Below, piece after piece: positions 42,118 to 50,979 of a DNA stretch of 64,000 nucleotides. The position numbers were made by a program, and so were the translations under genes. Within the stretch, counting starts at the first letter, position 1. Every line of letters starts with the position of its first letter. The DNA is from Paulinella micropora (Eukaryota > Cercozoa > Imbricatea > Euglyphida > Paulinellidae): contig WBZZ01004624.1 in NCBI GenBank assembly GCA_019918135.1, forward strand, positions 62,001 through 126,000, in the 5' to 3' direction. The notes under the pieces are model-generated. The model was given only the letters and a program-made list of their open reading frames with translations. It did not search any database and was not told where the DNA came from.

Positions 42118-42307
42118 TCTTCGTTTTCTCTTTGCTCACCTTCTTAAATAGACTATTTAACATTAAAAAAGAGAGTGGAATTAAAGCAAACCCGATAGAA
42201 ATGCCAAGTATAAGGAAGATAAATCCAACACAACACATGCATAGGTATATTTTGCTTGCTAAGGGGATATGTGTGGTTTTCCTTTCCCTCCCGGCTTTGG
42301 GCGTCAT
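42107..42307 (-). CDS. Small single-pass membrane protein
   Basis: 66 residues from ATG 42307 (MTPKAGRERKTTHIPLASK). One strong hydrophobic segment (YLCMCCVGFIFLILGISIGF, then ALIPLSFLML) and a Lys-rich C-terminus. Its stop overlaps the ATG of the next gene by 11 bp (ATGAGCTGTAA), an arrangement usual in viruses and bacteria and rare in nuclear genes. Unrecognised; the composition is more AT-rich than its neighbours. Confidence 0.45.
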   Translation of the reverse strand: MTPKAGRERKTTHIPLASKIYLCMCCVGFIFLILGISIGFALIPLSFLMLNSLFKKVSKEKTKNEL

Positions 42308-42443
42308 TTCGTGCGGGCCTCTGGTGTCAAGATTGTCTTGAGACCTTCCCCTCTCCCCCTTTTTTTGCTTACTTGTTTTTGTGTTCCGCCTTTTTTGCAA
42401 CCACGTAAAAAGTGTAGTTTTTTTTCTTCTTGCTCTAGAGAAA

Positions 42444-42846
42444 ATGACCTCAGCCTCGCTCGCTAAAAAGATTGCTCGGTACAGGCGGGCGGCCGCGCGA
42501 GGTAACGCCCGGGCCCAATGCTACATCGGGCTTTTACACTACGTGGGCACGGGCGTGGCCCAGGATTTTACCCTGGCAGTGCAGTGCCAAATTGTTGGCA
42601 GCTACGCAGGGCGACGCACCCGCTCAGTACATGCTCGCTGCCTGTTACCACAGGGGCGCCCTGCGGATGTTGGGCATTGTGTATTATTTTGGCCGCATCG
42701 TGCCCCAAAACCGCGCCACGGCCAGGGAGTGGTTCATGCGAGCGGCCGAGCAGGGCGACGCCAGGGCCCTGCAGTGGCTCGCCAGGAAGGGCCTGGCCCA
42801 GAATCCCGACACGCAGCAAGCAAAGCCCTCCCGCCAGATTCTGTAA
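42444..42846 (+). CDS. Sel1-repeat protein, third copy, frame-shifted
   Basis: ATG at 42444 (MTSASLAKKIARYRRAAARG). The first one and a half repeats are in one frame (NARAQCYIGLLHYVGTGVAQ); from about 42590 the repeats continue in another (TQGDAPAQYMLAACYHRG, LRMLGIVYYFGR and EWFMRAAEQGDARALQWLAR) to a stop at 42846. Compared with the gene at 34476 one repeat is missing after YHRG. A short A/T-rich flank with TAGATTTATTACTC follows the stop. It is likely decayed, or the frame change is an error. Confidence 0.55.
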
Positions 42847-43473
42847 AAGATAGATTTATTACTCTTCTTCCGGTGCAATCATCACAGTAGAACGTGTATT
42901 TTTTTTATTAAAAAAAGATGACTTTGAAAAAAACAACTTCCGAGCAAGCGTGGGTGGTGGTTCAACGGCTGCCCCGCAGACGAGTGCATTTCTTTTTGGT
43001 ACTTTCTTGATAGCGCTTTTAGCGAAGGAGGCTTGGCGGCCCGTGCATGTGATATGGCCGAAGAAGTCAGCATTTCCATGCTTTTCTGGCAGTACTGCCT
43101 TTTTCGTCCATATCATTCCAAGCGCAAACATCCGCGACTTTGGGGCAAAGCTTTGCATGATGTATGATACAACCGGAAAAGGCAGTGCTCCGGGTTTTCC
43201 GGTAGAACTGCCTTTTTTTAGACCTGCGTTGGGCAAGTTAGATTTGTGGGTTGGTTTGCAGGGGAGCCAAGAATAGGCCAACCTTTCTTTGGAGCCAGCA
43301 AAGGGGGGGGGCGCCCCCCTTTCCTTCCGTCTTTCTCCTTCCCTCGCCCCCTCTTGTCCTCTCTTCCCTTAAGGTTTGTAAATTCTGTGTCAGGCTTCTG
43401 CGTAAAAAAAGGGGGCTTGCGCTCAGTATCCTGGGGTTTTTTTTTCATTATCTAATAGACAGGTAATCCACTC
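42847..43473. repeat. Module mosaic with both GGCAG hairpins
   Basis: A TTTTTTTTATTAAAAAAAG signal near 42900, a GGCAG hairpin of subfamily B (43045-43125) and one of subfamily A (43155-43225), and a G/C hairpin GGGGGGCGCCCCCC near 43308. No gene is seen. Confidence 0.55.
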
Positions 43474-44348
43474 ATGAGAGCACGTCATCTCTGGGAGCTG
43501 CTAACAAGCCACGCCGACCTAGAGTCCAAGGCCGGCCCCGCCCACGAGCAAGCGCGCGGGCGCGTTGCAGTACCAAATTAGGCACGGCTTACAACCGATA
43601 GCGCTGGACGTGACGGCCCTTGGTGGGCGTCCTCGTGTGCTCAGAACCTTGACGAAGGTGATGAAAAAGCACAAGGGCAAGTTTGATTTGCAGCTGCGCC
43701 TCCGCTTCAACCGCGCCGCCGACGACGAACGAATACGCCTCTTGGCAGAAGCAGGCCTGCCACGAGACACGGCGCGTTTAGTGGCAGAGTATGTCCCACC
43801 GATCTGTACAGTGGGGGGCAAGCGACTGCGTCAAAGCTTGTTGCAGGGTCGCTTCCTTTACCCAGATTCAGATGTGTATGATGATATGGATGAACGTGAC
43901 CTTGGGGTGGGCACGTTGAAGTTGGAGGGGTTTGCTCTGGAGGCTCCGAATGGTCAATTGCACGCTTGCGCGGCCGGCTGACACACTAGCTTGGGCCAGA
44001 GCTTTCCGAGTGCTGGCCATCGGGCTAAGAGAGCTTTCCTGGCACGGCTGCGATTTCTTGGACGATAAGTTTGTCGCCCTGGTGTTTGATGATCTCTTGT
44101 CCGGCCAGCTGAATTGGGGCACAGGTTTGGAATACCTGGAGAGCCTGGACCTCGGCGGCACGCGCGTCGTGTCCCTGCCTCCGATGATGCTGGCACGGCT
44201 CTCAAAACTCCAGACCCTGCACTTACCTACACCAGACCTCGGCGCCTGGACTCGCACAAGGGGCGGGAGTCCCTTGTGTTCTGCCCAGTCGTCGGTGTAT
44301 ATGCGCACAAGGCCGGCACAGTTAGCAACGCGAATGTCTACTATATAG
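43474..44348 (+). pseudogene. Leucine-rich-repeat protein remnant, in three frames
   Basis: An ATG at 43474 (MRARHLWELLTSHADLES) opens a short frame. A second plus frame (43565-43981) continues with LRTLTKVMKKHKGKFDLQLR, LLAEAGLPRDTARLVAEYV (F-box-like helix) and GTLKLEGFALEAPNGQL. A third (43932-44348) carries LRELSWHGCDFLDDKFVAL, LEYLESLDLGGTRVVSLPP and LARLSKLQTLHLPTPDL, clear leucine-rich repeats. The frame changes lie near 43565 and 43960. It looks like a decayed F-box/LRR type gene. Confidence 0.45.
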
Positions 44349-44535
44349 TAGGGAGGGAAGGGGAAGAGGAGGAGCAAGCACGATCTGCAATTGTCCCCCC
44401 CGTCTGAGAACAGGAGAACACTTTCTTTGCGCGCCCCCCTCCCCTGCCCCTTCCCTCTCCCTCTCTTAGTTCGCAGTGCCAAGATTAAAACTTTGTCAAG
44501 GATTTTCATTAATTCTTTTTTGTACATTCTTAGCT
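44349..44535. repeat. Inverted 3'-end module and flank
   Basis: CTCTCTTAGTTCGCAGTGCC, AAGATTAAAACTTTGTCAAG and TGTACATTCTTAGC (44458-44533) form one inverted copy of the TAA subfamily, placed right at the 3' side of the minus-strand duplicate that follows. Confidence 0.6.
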
Positions 44536-45240
44536 TCAGGCGCGGTCCAAAGCGCGGCCAGAGCATCAATACCAAGAGTAACCAGGGATGGCTGATCCTA
44601 CGTGAAAACTGTAAATCTTTATGGTCTTGGCTGCAAGTAACCAGCAAGGCCCGCGCCAACGACAACAGAAAGCAGCTCCCTTCATCGACATGATCCGCGA
44701 CGTTGTGCCTGCCGGCGGGTGGTTGTTCTCTCCATTTTGTACTTTAAAGTGTAAATTACGTTTTTTGTAGGGCTTGTGTTAAACTTGCGCATATTTCAGG
44801 TTCGACAGGCGTGTCGGGGATTTGACGAGACGTTGCACTGCCAATCATATTCCTCTATGTTGCAGTGAGCGTGATCGTTTATAAATAAATTACGTCGTCC
44901 TCGTCGCTGGCGGATGGCATTTCCTCCTTGTCTTCTTTGTTGGCTTGCCGCAGGAACCTCTCTGCTGCCAACCAAAACAGCCTGAAAACTTTTATTAGAC
45001 CATCGCCCCCAAGCGCGCGCCGGTTAGCCACTGATTTGTGCTCTTTATACGCAAATGTGGTTTCTAGCGACAGCCAACAGACGCGGTCGCGGTCGAAAAG
45101 CGTGTCGACATCTTCGTACTTGGACTGCAGATCGTGCGCCAGCAGCTTGGTCCTGGCAGCCAAATCTATTATGTTCGGCTTCCAAGTAGTTTTTGTCCGC
45201 TGCTAGCTTCAGCGTATTTGTCTCAGCCTTCTTTTGAATC
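44536..45240 (-). pseudogene. Deleted duplicate of the C48-like protease locus
   Basis: Matches 40260-42110 in pieces. 44560-44730 equals the region around SCFLLSLARALLVTCSQDHK, 44730-44870 keeps scraps of the middle, and 44879-45163 holds the join region (LAHDLQSKYEDVDTLFDRDR through KEEMPSASDEDDV). Most of the middle and the His/Asp segment are lost. Identity in the retained parts is high, so the duplication is recent relative to the family. Not functional. Confidence 0.75.
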
Positions 45241-46500
45241 GCACAGAAAGTACAAAAGGAATTTTATTTAAAACAAAAGTCTCAAACTTTAACCTTGTGC
45301 ATATTCCAAATTGACGAGGTTATCTCCCTATCACGAGGACGATGCATCTGGTTGTTTTTACAACAGCTTTTACCAGCTTGGCCAGTTCAGTTCACCAGTA
45401 CACGCTGCCTCACGAAAAAAAGAAACAAAAAAGAAAGAGGGAAGAGGGAAGAGAGAGAGGGGAGAGAGAGAGAGAGAGAGAGGCGCCCCCCCCCCCCCCC
45501 CGTTCTCTTCCCTTCCCCCCTTTTTTCCCCCGCTCTCCTACCCCGCGGAAAGAGCCCGGAGCGGCCCGTTCATTGGGCGCAAAGCAAGTGCAAAAAAGAT
45601 TACGCTGAATTAAAGTTCGACGAGCTACTGCGCTGCTTTTGGTTGTGTGCGTCCTCGCTCGTTCCGCTTGTGTTGGTTTGTCGGTCGCAACACCGCCCTG
45701 CACGCCCTTGTCGGCTTGACGGCCGAGACTCTGTCCGGGAGGCCTGGCGGCTCTCGTCTCTGCTTCCTTGCTTTTTTTCTTCTTTTTCAATATATGCGCA
45801 ATTCATTGGCGCACTGGGTCTTCAAACCTTTATTCCACCATGACGGGCGAGGAGGTTTGCAGGCAGATCCTGACAATTTCTGCTTCTTGCTAGGGCTCAG
45901 GGCATGGCCGGCAGGGGCGTGCAGGGCGGTGGTACAAAAAAAAAAAAAAAAAAAAAAAATCACTGACAAGGTTTTAATATTTAGCACTGAGAACTAAGAG
46001 AAAGAAAGAGAGAACTAGAATGGAGAGAAGCCGGCGCCGGTCTGAGAGGGGGTAGCAAAAGTAAGTAAACTTTTTTTTTCTGAGCCCACCAAGGGGGGGG
46101 GCGCCCCCCCCCTCCCTCCCTTTTTCTTCTCTCCCCCTGAGCCCGGGGGGCTCAAAAAACAGGGGAAGGGCAGGGGGGGGGGGAGGGGGAAGAGCGCAGA
46201 AGCTACAAAAAAAATGCACGAAACTCATCAACTAAGCCCCCCCCCCCCCTCCCTTTTCCCTTCTCCCTTCCCTCTCTTGCCCCTCCCCTATCCATCTCTT
46301 GCGTCTCAGTGCCAAGATTAAAACTTTGTCGGGGGATTTTTTATGAGTATTTTTTTACATTCTCAGCACGCCCTGCCCTCCCCCTTCGTGCTCTCTGCGC
46401 GTAAACCGGGAAAACTAAATTTTACTGGATGTACGCAAAAGATTTTTTGGTTTATTAAAAGCTAGACAAATTTTTTTAAGCTTGGCACAGTTCCGGCTAG
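45241..46500. repeat. Module mosaic, no gene seen
   Basis: GA-rich then C-rich stretch (45410-45540), CGCGGAAAGAGCCCGGAGCG (45543), a + 3'-end module (45580-45625), a 25-base A-run inside another + 3'-end module (45936-45995), a G/C hairpin module (46055-46240, inverted) and an inverted 3'-end module (46310-46370). A TTTATTAAAAGCTAGACAAA signal lies at about 46452. Confidence 0.6.
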
Positions 46501-46504
46501 CTAA

Positions 46505-46705
46505 CTAAGCCAGCAAGCTGAGAGAGAGAGACTTTCGCCCCCCCCCCCCCCCCCCCTTCATTGCGACCAACGGAGCTAGCAGCTGCAAACGCATCTGCTC
46601 GCAGTGCGTGTGGGTGTAGTGCACCGACAGGGTTGCATCCACGCGGAGCGCCAGCTCTTGGCACAGCACGTCCAGACGTTGCGAGGGCTCTGTGTCTTCC
46701 AACAC
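46505..46705 (-). pseudogene. Gene scrap next to the PLV edge
   Basis: From ATG 46705 about 48 residues read naturally (MLEDTEPSQRLDVLCQELAL, then VDATLSVHYTHTHCEQMRL), after which a C/G run and GA repeat destroy the character. The AT-rich element starts within about 20 bp upstream of this ATG, so the scrap may be the remainder of a gene cut by the insertion. No family recognised. Confidence 0.25.
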
Positions 46706-46725
46706 ACATGTACGTACAGCGAAGA

Positions 46726-46814
46726 TGTCGCTAAGATTGACAAACCATACCTTGAATATTTAATTCAACAACCTTATTTTAATAATAAAGATGCGGTAAA
46801 AAAATATCTATGAT
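46726..46814 (+). CDS. PLV: C-terminal end of an unknown gene
   Basis: About 28 residues (EDVAKIDKPYLEYLIQQPYF and NNKDAVKKYL) end at a stop that is followed at once by the GATATTTT hairpin, exactly as for other genes of the element. The rest of this gene lies beyond the left edge and is absent. Confidence 0.4.
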
Positions 46815-46896
46815 GATATTTTAGAAATTAGGCTTTCGCCTCCAAAACTATTTCGACAACTTCGAAATAGTTTATTCGTCTATTTCTAAAACATCG
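46815..46896. terminator. PLV hairpin H1 (after + gene end)
   Basis: GATATTTTAGAAAT ... ATTTCTAAAACATCG, with inner palindromes around GGCTTTCGCC and CTATTTCGACAACTTCGAAATAG-type arms. It begins at the base after the stop codon of the + strand fragment. Confidence 0.6.
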
Positions 46897-46933
46897 CTTT
46901 CCGCTTATTATTTTTTTATTATTTACTTTTAAA

Positions 46934-46987
46934 CGATGTTTGCAAAACACACGGGAGCGGTAGCGGGAGTGTGAATTTGCAAATATC
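46934..46987. terminator. PLV hairpin H2 (after receptor-binding-like gene)
   Basis: CGATGTTTGCAAAACACACG ... GTGTGAATTTGCAAATATC. Outer arms TTTGCAAA/TTTGCAAA, inner arms CACAC/GTGTG. It abuts the stop codon of the minus-strand gene at 46987. Confidence 0.65.
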
Positions 46988-48267
46988 TATTGGTCTTCTA
47001 CGAAGTTAGCGATAATATTGATATTTCCTCCTCCACCAGCAGAGACAGACTTCTGCGTAAAAGTTAATACATCACTCGGCGATAGGTATATATCATAACT
47101 TCTAAGATTGATTTGTTTAGTTGAAGCACTATTTACATATAGTTTAAAAATTGTTGTTCCATTTGCGATAACACTCGCCTTTGTGTCAGTATCTACAATT
47201 GAATACTTAGAATCAACATCTGCAAAACCTGCTCCAGTTAGTGTTCCATTTAATACCATTCTGACAACATTTGACTTAGTATCTTCATTTGTAATACTTA
47301 TCAAAGTGGGATAAACATTTGAATAATTTGTTAAATTAGCACCGCCCGCATCAAATACCGCTTTGTTTCTTATACTAATAATAGGACTTTCAGTGGTGTT
47401 TGATGCTTTACTTCCTTCCACTTCGTTTGTTATGCTGGTATTAATAGTATTCGTTCCCTCAATGAATAAACTGGCACTCGCTGTTTTAAGAGATTGTATT
47501 CCAGTCTTTGCATCATTTCTCATTACTGCCATAAAAGGTAATGTCGTATTTCGCAGGCTTACACCATTATTAGCATTCGCATACTCAATCATATGAACTA
47601 ATTGAAATAATCCTGTTATGGGATTTTCAATATAAAACTTAATAGCACCAAAACCTAAATATTGAAATTGAATTTGAAATACATTTCCTTTGCTCCAGTC
47701 TAAGTTTGGCATAGCATAATTTCCATCGCAAGGGTCGTCCCAATCTTCTTGGTCAATATAATCTACAGCACCTCCCGCACAATGTGCGATATTCATTCCT
47801 GCTTGATTTTTGTAAAAATAAAATCCATCGTTAAAGTCATTTCCTATTCCAATAAATGAATAGTAATATTTTGTATCATCCGTCGTCCATAGAGCAGTAA
47901 ATCGGGCTAGGACACCCATTCCAGTTCTATATTTTATTCTCCTTTTACTTACCAGTCTAGCATCTGCCGTAGCATCAGCAGTTGTTTTCAATTCAGCCAT
48001 ATTATACAAAAATGACACAGACGATTTTGTTTCTGTTTTTGTCCATATCCTAGTATTAATGGTATATGGAAAGATTTCTTGTAAAACTGGCGTTAATTGA
48101 CCTACTACTGATTCGCCAAAAGCGGTTTTTGAATTATTTGTTTCAATATTACCATCATATCCAACGCTGACGTTTGTAAATTCGCCGTCAGGATTTTGTG
48201 CGATTAAGTTTCTCTGGTGAGACATTCGTGATCTTTTGCTTTCGTCTTCGACTTTCGCAAAATTCAC
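46987..48267 (-). CDS. PLV: putative receptor-binding / spike-like protein
   Basis: Up to 426 residues; an inner ATG at 48225 (MSHQRNLIAQNPDGEFTNV) is a likely start because sequence upstream is charged and short. The middle (RTGMGVLARFTALWTT, YYYSFIGIGNDFNDGFYFYK and FGAIKFYIENPITGLFQL) is beta-rich like lectin or jelly-roll sheets, and the C-terminus ends in Gly-rich GGGGNINIIANF. Proteins of this kind sit beside capsid genes in PLVs and are thought to decorate or attach particles; the specific role is inference. Single open frame. Confidence 0.5.
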   Translation of the reverse strand: MNFAKVEDESKRSRMSHQRNLIAQNPDGEFTNVSVGYDGNIETNNSKTAFGESVVGQLTPVLQEIFPYTINTRIWTKTETKSSVSFLYNMAELKTTADATADARLVSKRRIKYRTGMGVLARFTALWTTDDTKYYYSFIGIGNDFNDGFYFYKNQAGMNIAHCAGGAVDYIDQEDWDDPCDGNYAMPNLDWSKGNVFQIQFQYLGFGAIKFYIENPITGLFQLVHMIEYANANNGVSLRNTTLPFMAVMRNDAKTGIQSLKTASASLFIEGTNTINTSITNEVEGSKASNTTESPIISIRNKAVFDAGGANLTNYSNVYPTLISITNEDTKSNVVRMVLNGTLTGAGFADVDSKYSIVDTDTKASVIANGTTIFKLYVNSASTKQINLRSYDIYLSPSDVLTFTQKSVSAGGGGNINIIANFVEDQ

Positions 48268-48315
48268 AAATGTCGATTACCTATATTATTAACATTTAAA
48301 AAATATTTTATTAAA

Positions 48316-48371
48316 CATCGATGTTTGTAAAACACACGAAAGCGAAGCGAAAGTGTGAATTTACAAATATC
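48316..48371. terminator. PLV hairpin H3 (after major capsid gene)
   Basis: CATCGATGTTTGTAAAACAC ... GTGTGAATTTACAAATATC. Arms TTTGTAAA/TTTACAAA and CACAC/GTGTG. It meets the stop codon of the capsid gene region. Confidence 0.65.
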
Positions 48372-49858
48372 TATGAGATTGTAATCATATTTGCCTTGAC
48401 CTGTACCTCCCGCTGAGTAATGGCCACGGTGTAATGGTTGTAGGCGGCATTCGCGGTGGTCGCAATAAACTCCCATCGTCGCTCAGTATCAAGACTTAAA
48501 CCGCTGATTTCATTTTGGTCTTTGCTCCATAGCGGGCGGGTATTATCCCAAGCATCAACCCAGAACCAATTGTATTTATACACATCGTTATTCAACAAGG
48601 CCGAACCCTCAACCTTTGGCTTCAAATACATATAGTCTTCTTCGCTCGCAGTGTCAATGTTGAATTCTTGCTGGCGGGAACCATCCAGAGTAGTGTAAAA
48701 ATTGACAACCTTAGTAGCGCCACGATTATCGTTGTCATAGGCTGTGTTCTTTCTTTCTTCTGTGTTAAAAACAGAGTGATAAATCTTCTTCAAACGGCGA
48801 CCGTGGCCTCTGTCAAATCGCATAATAATGTTTTGGCTTGTGCTTGCTTGTGTAGTATTCTTATAAACATAGGGATAATCAATATTGAAGTTCATGCCTT
48901 GGGGGCTAGCAATCTTCTGCTGGATTGATTGAATGACATCAGGGTTCGTTTCAACCGCAAGAAACAAGGCAAGATTGGTGACATCAGCAGATACAGCCAT
49001 AGGCATGGTAGCATTTGCTGCGGCAAGATAAGCAGTGCTAATACAAGTAGCCGCACCATTCGTCACCGTTTAACCGGTTCTGTCAGTAGCACCCCACACA
49101 ATTCGCATAGTCAAAATTTCTGGAAACATAATAGTCTTATCAAGTGCGAAAATAGTGTTAATAATCATACCCAAAGGAATTTTAACATTTATGGCCAAAG
49201 TGGCATTCGCTCCACTTCCCACAAGATACTTCGCCTCGTTGTAATTAACATTTACGGCGGATAGTGCTCCAACTCCAGTCGTTAGAGCAGCATCATCATG
49301 ACGACGAGCAGAAATCACTGGCTCACGCAATAGACCCTGAGTAGAGGCGGCAACATCGTTAGCACCATCAGTCGCCGCACGAAAGGCAGTTCTAGTTCCT
49401 TCAACAGCACTGATATTAATCAAGCCGTTAGCATTACACTTTTGGAGCATACAGCCATAGCCACTACCATCACCGTGGTTAGGAAGGTCTAGGAAATCCT
49501 TCAAACTCATTTCTGGTTTCCACAGCATCTTAGTTACCATTCTGAGATGGTTAAGGTCGCACAGATAAACACCGCTACGGGTCTGAAGTTGTATCTGGCT
49601 AATTTGTGAAAGGCAGTCCATAAAAATTCTAGTATAAGTGTTGGCACCAGCCGCTCTCATAGTATAAGTAAAACTCAAATAAGACCGAGCGAGATTAAAA
49701 GGTCGGCTAATAAGGTCAAAACTTCGTTCTTGTCCGCCAGCAGTGGTGACTTCAAATGTTCCAGAACCCTCACGAGGGGCGAGTTTATTCGAACGATAAG
49801 AAGCACTGATGTAGTCAGTCTTACTGAAGTCTAATTCTCCGCCGTGTTGAGTTGGCAA
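48371..49858 (-). CDS. PLV: major capsid protein (double jelly-roll) region
   Basis: Starts at ATG 49858 (MPTQHGGELDFSKTDYISAS). The start, with a strand pattern such as RPFNLARSYLSFTYTMRAAG, CLSQISQIQLQTRSGVYLCD and LKDFLDLPNHGDGSGYG, and later DYPYVYKNTTQAS and KYNWFWVDAWDN, is the double jelly-roll MCP of PLVs and virophages, which forms hexons of the capsid. It lies between the receptor-binding-like gene and the minor capsid gene, the usual order. The region is about the full family length (near 500 residues). It is not a single uninterrupted frame. Hairpins H3 and H4 frame it. Confidence 0.8.
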
Positions 49859-49869
49859 TTTTTGTTTTT

Positions 49870-49924
49870 GATATTTTAGAATTGCGATTCGTGCTGTCGC
49901 ACTCTCTCTTATTCTAAAGCATCT
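49870..49924. promoter_or_regulatory. PLV hairpin H4 (before major capsid gene)
   Basis: GATATTTTAGAATTGCGATT ... ATTCTAAAGCATC; arms TTAGAAT/ATTCTAA with an inner GTGC-type palindrome. It lies 11 bp upstream of the capsid ATG with the GATAT side toward the gene. Confidence 0.55.
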
Positions 49925-49970
49925 ATTTTATTTTTAAAAAAATAAATAATTGATATTAACTTACTTACAA

Positions 49971-50025
49971 TCGATGTTCATAAACCGCACGGGAGCGGTA
50001 GCGGTAGTGCGGATTTATGAATATC
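49971..50025. terminator. PLV hairpin H5 (after minor capsid gene)
   Basis: TCGATGTTCATAAACCGCAC ... GTGCGGATTTATGAATATC. Arms TTCATAAA/TTTATGAA and CCGCAC/GTGCGG. The stop codon of the minor capsid gene lies in its outer arm. Confidence 0.65.
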
Positions 50026-50833
50026 TGGTTTTCAAAAGATTGAAGAATGATGTAAATAAATTAAAATAATTAGTCTCTCTGTAAATCAACAATGTCATAA
50101 CAATACCTAACCCATTAAGATTTATAGCCTGATCGTTTTCGTCTGTAAGATAAAACCTATATACATTATTTAAACTAGTTGATAATTTCTTACCATACTC
50201 CGACCCACTTCCGTCGTATATAAAGGCTCCAAATGGAATTTCATTCGCCGTGTATATTTCTTGTAGCACGTGGTTATCTCCTTCACTAACTAAGTCCGAT
50301 TGAAGGTATAAAGTCTTTTCACCAGTTAGAATAATTACGTTCGGCGATTTAACAAAATCAGTAGCGAAGAAATATGTTGAATTTCTATCAAACCCCATTA
50401 CCTCGTGAATACGGGTATCACTATCAAATATAAATCGCGGTTGAATACCTCCGTTATTTGAAACACTGAATGTTAATTTACCATCCTCTGGTTCTATGTT
50501 GGTATTATTACTGGATACAACATAAGTATAATTATTTGGGCTGTCTGCGGTTAGCACCTCCGACAACTTATTTTTTAGATTGTTCATTGTGTAGTTTCCC
50601 TCAGGTATCGTAATTAAAGCCTCATACCCATCTTCGCTAAGAGTAAAAGTATTATATGGTGAAGCCACAGAGTAATACGATTTCGGCACATTAATATGAA
50701 GTATTTTACAATGTGTGGGATTGTCTAGCCCCTTCATATTGACTTCGTGTGTAAAGTCGCTATCTGTGCCAGTTATTCTGTTTTTGCTGTTGATATAGTA
50801 AATACCCGAACTTCTTCCTCCCTTATACTGCAT
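50015..50833 (-). CDS. PLV: minor capsid (penton) protein
   Basis: 272 residues from ATG 50833 (MQYKGGRSSGIYYINSKNRI). The start YYINSKNRITGTDSDFTHEV, then CKILHINVPKSYYSV, NTFTLSEDGYEALITIPEGN and Y-x-MNNLKNKLSEVL is the conserved N-terminal pattern of Polinton/PLV penton proteins, a single jelly-roll that fills the vertices. The FDSDTRIHEVMGF segment also fits. One open frame of normal length. Framed by hairpins H5 and H6. Confidence 0.8.
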   Translation of the reverse strand: MQYKGGRSSGIYYINSKNRITGTDSDFTHEVNMKGLDNPTHCKILHINVPKSYYSVASPYNTFTLSEDGYEALITIPEGNYTMNNLKNKLSEVLTADSPNNYTYVVSSNNTNIEPEDGKLTFSVSNNGGIQPRFIFDSDTRIHEVMGFDRNSTYFFATDFVKSPNVIILTGEKTLYLQSDLVSEGDNHVLQEIYTANEIPFGAFIYDGSGSEYGKKLSTSLNNVYRFYLTDENDQAINLNGLGIVMTLLIYRETNYFNLFTSFFNLLKTRYS

Positions 50834-50885
50834 GATATTTAGAATTGCGCTTCGTGCTCCGCAGTCTCGCTTATTCTAAACATCG
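50834..50885. promoter_or_regulatory. PLV hairpin H6 (before minor capsid gene)
   Basis: GATATTTAGAATTGCGCTTC ... CGCTTATTCTAAACATCG; arms TTTAGAAT/ATTCTAAA with an inner GTGCTCCGCA loop region. It begins at the base after the ATG complement, so the gene starts inside or at the edge of the palindrome. Confidence 0.55.
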
Positions 50886-50918
50886 TTTTTTTCTTTATTG
50901 AAAAAATAAATCGGTTTT

Positions 50919-50977
50919 CGATGTTTATCAACAAACGAGAATGAGCAAAGCGAATGAGAGTGAAGTTGATAAATATC
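50919..50977. terminator. PLV hairpin H7 (after protease gene)
   Basis: CGATGTTTATCAACAAACGA ... GTTGATAAATATC. Outer arms TTTATCAAC/GTTGATAAA. It lies about 3 bp beyond the stop of the protease region. Confidence 0.65.
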
Positions 50978-50979
50978 AT

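Noticed and set aside
25-46500. tRNA or rRNA genes
   Set aside because: No cloverleaf with GTTCGA-type T-arm or rRNA signature was recognised while reading; GTTCGAC-like words belong to the 3'-end module.
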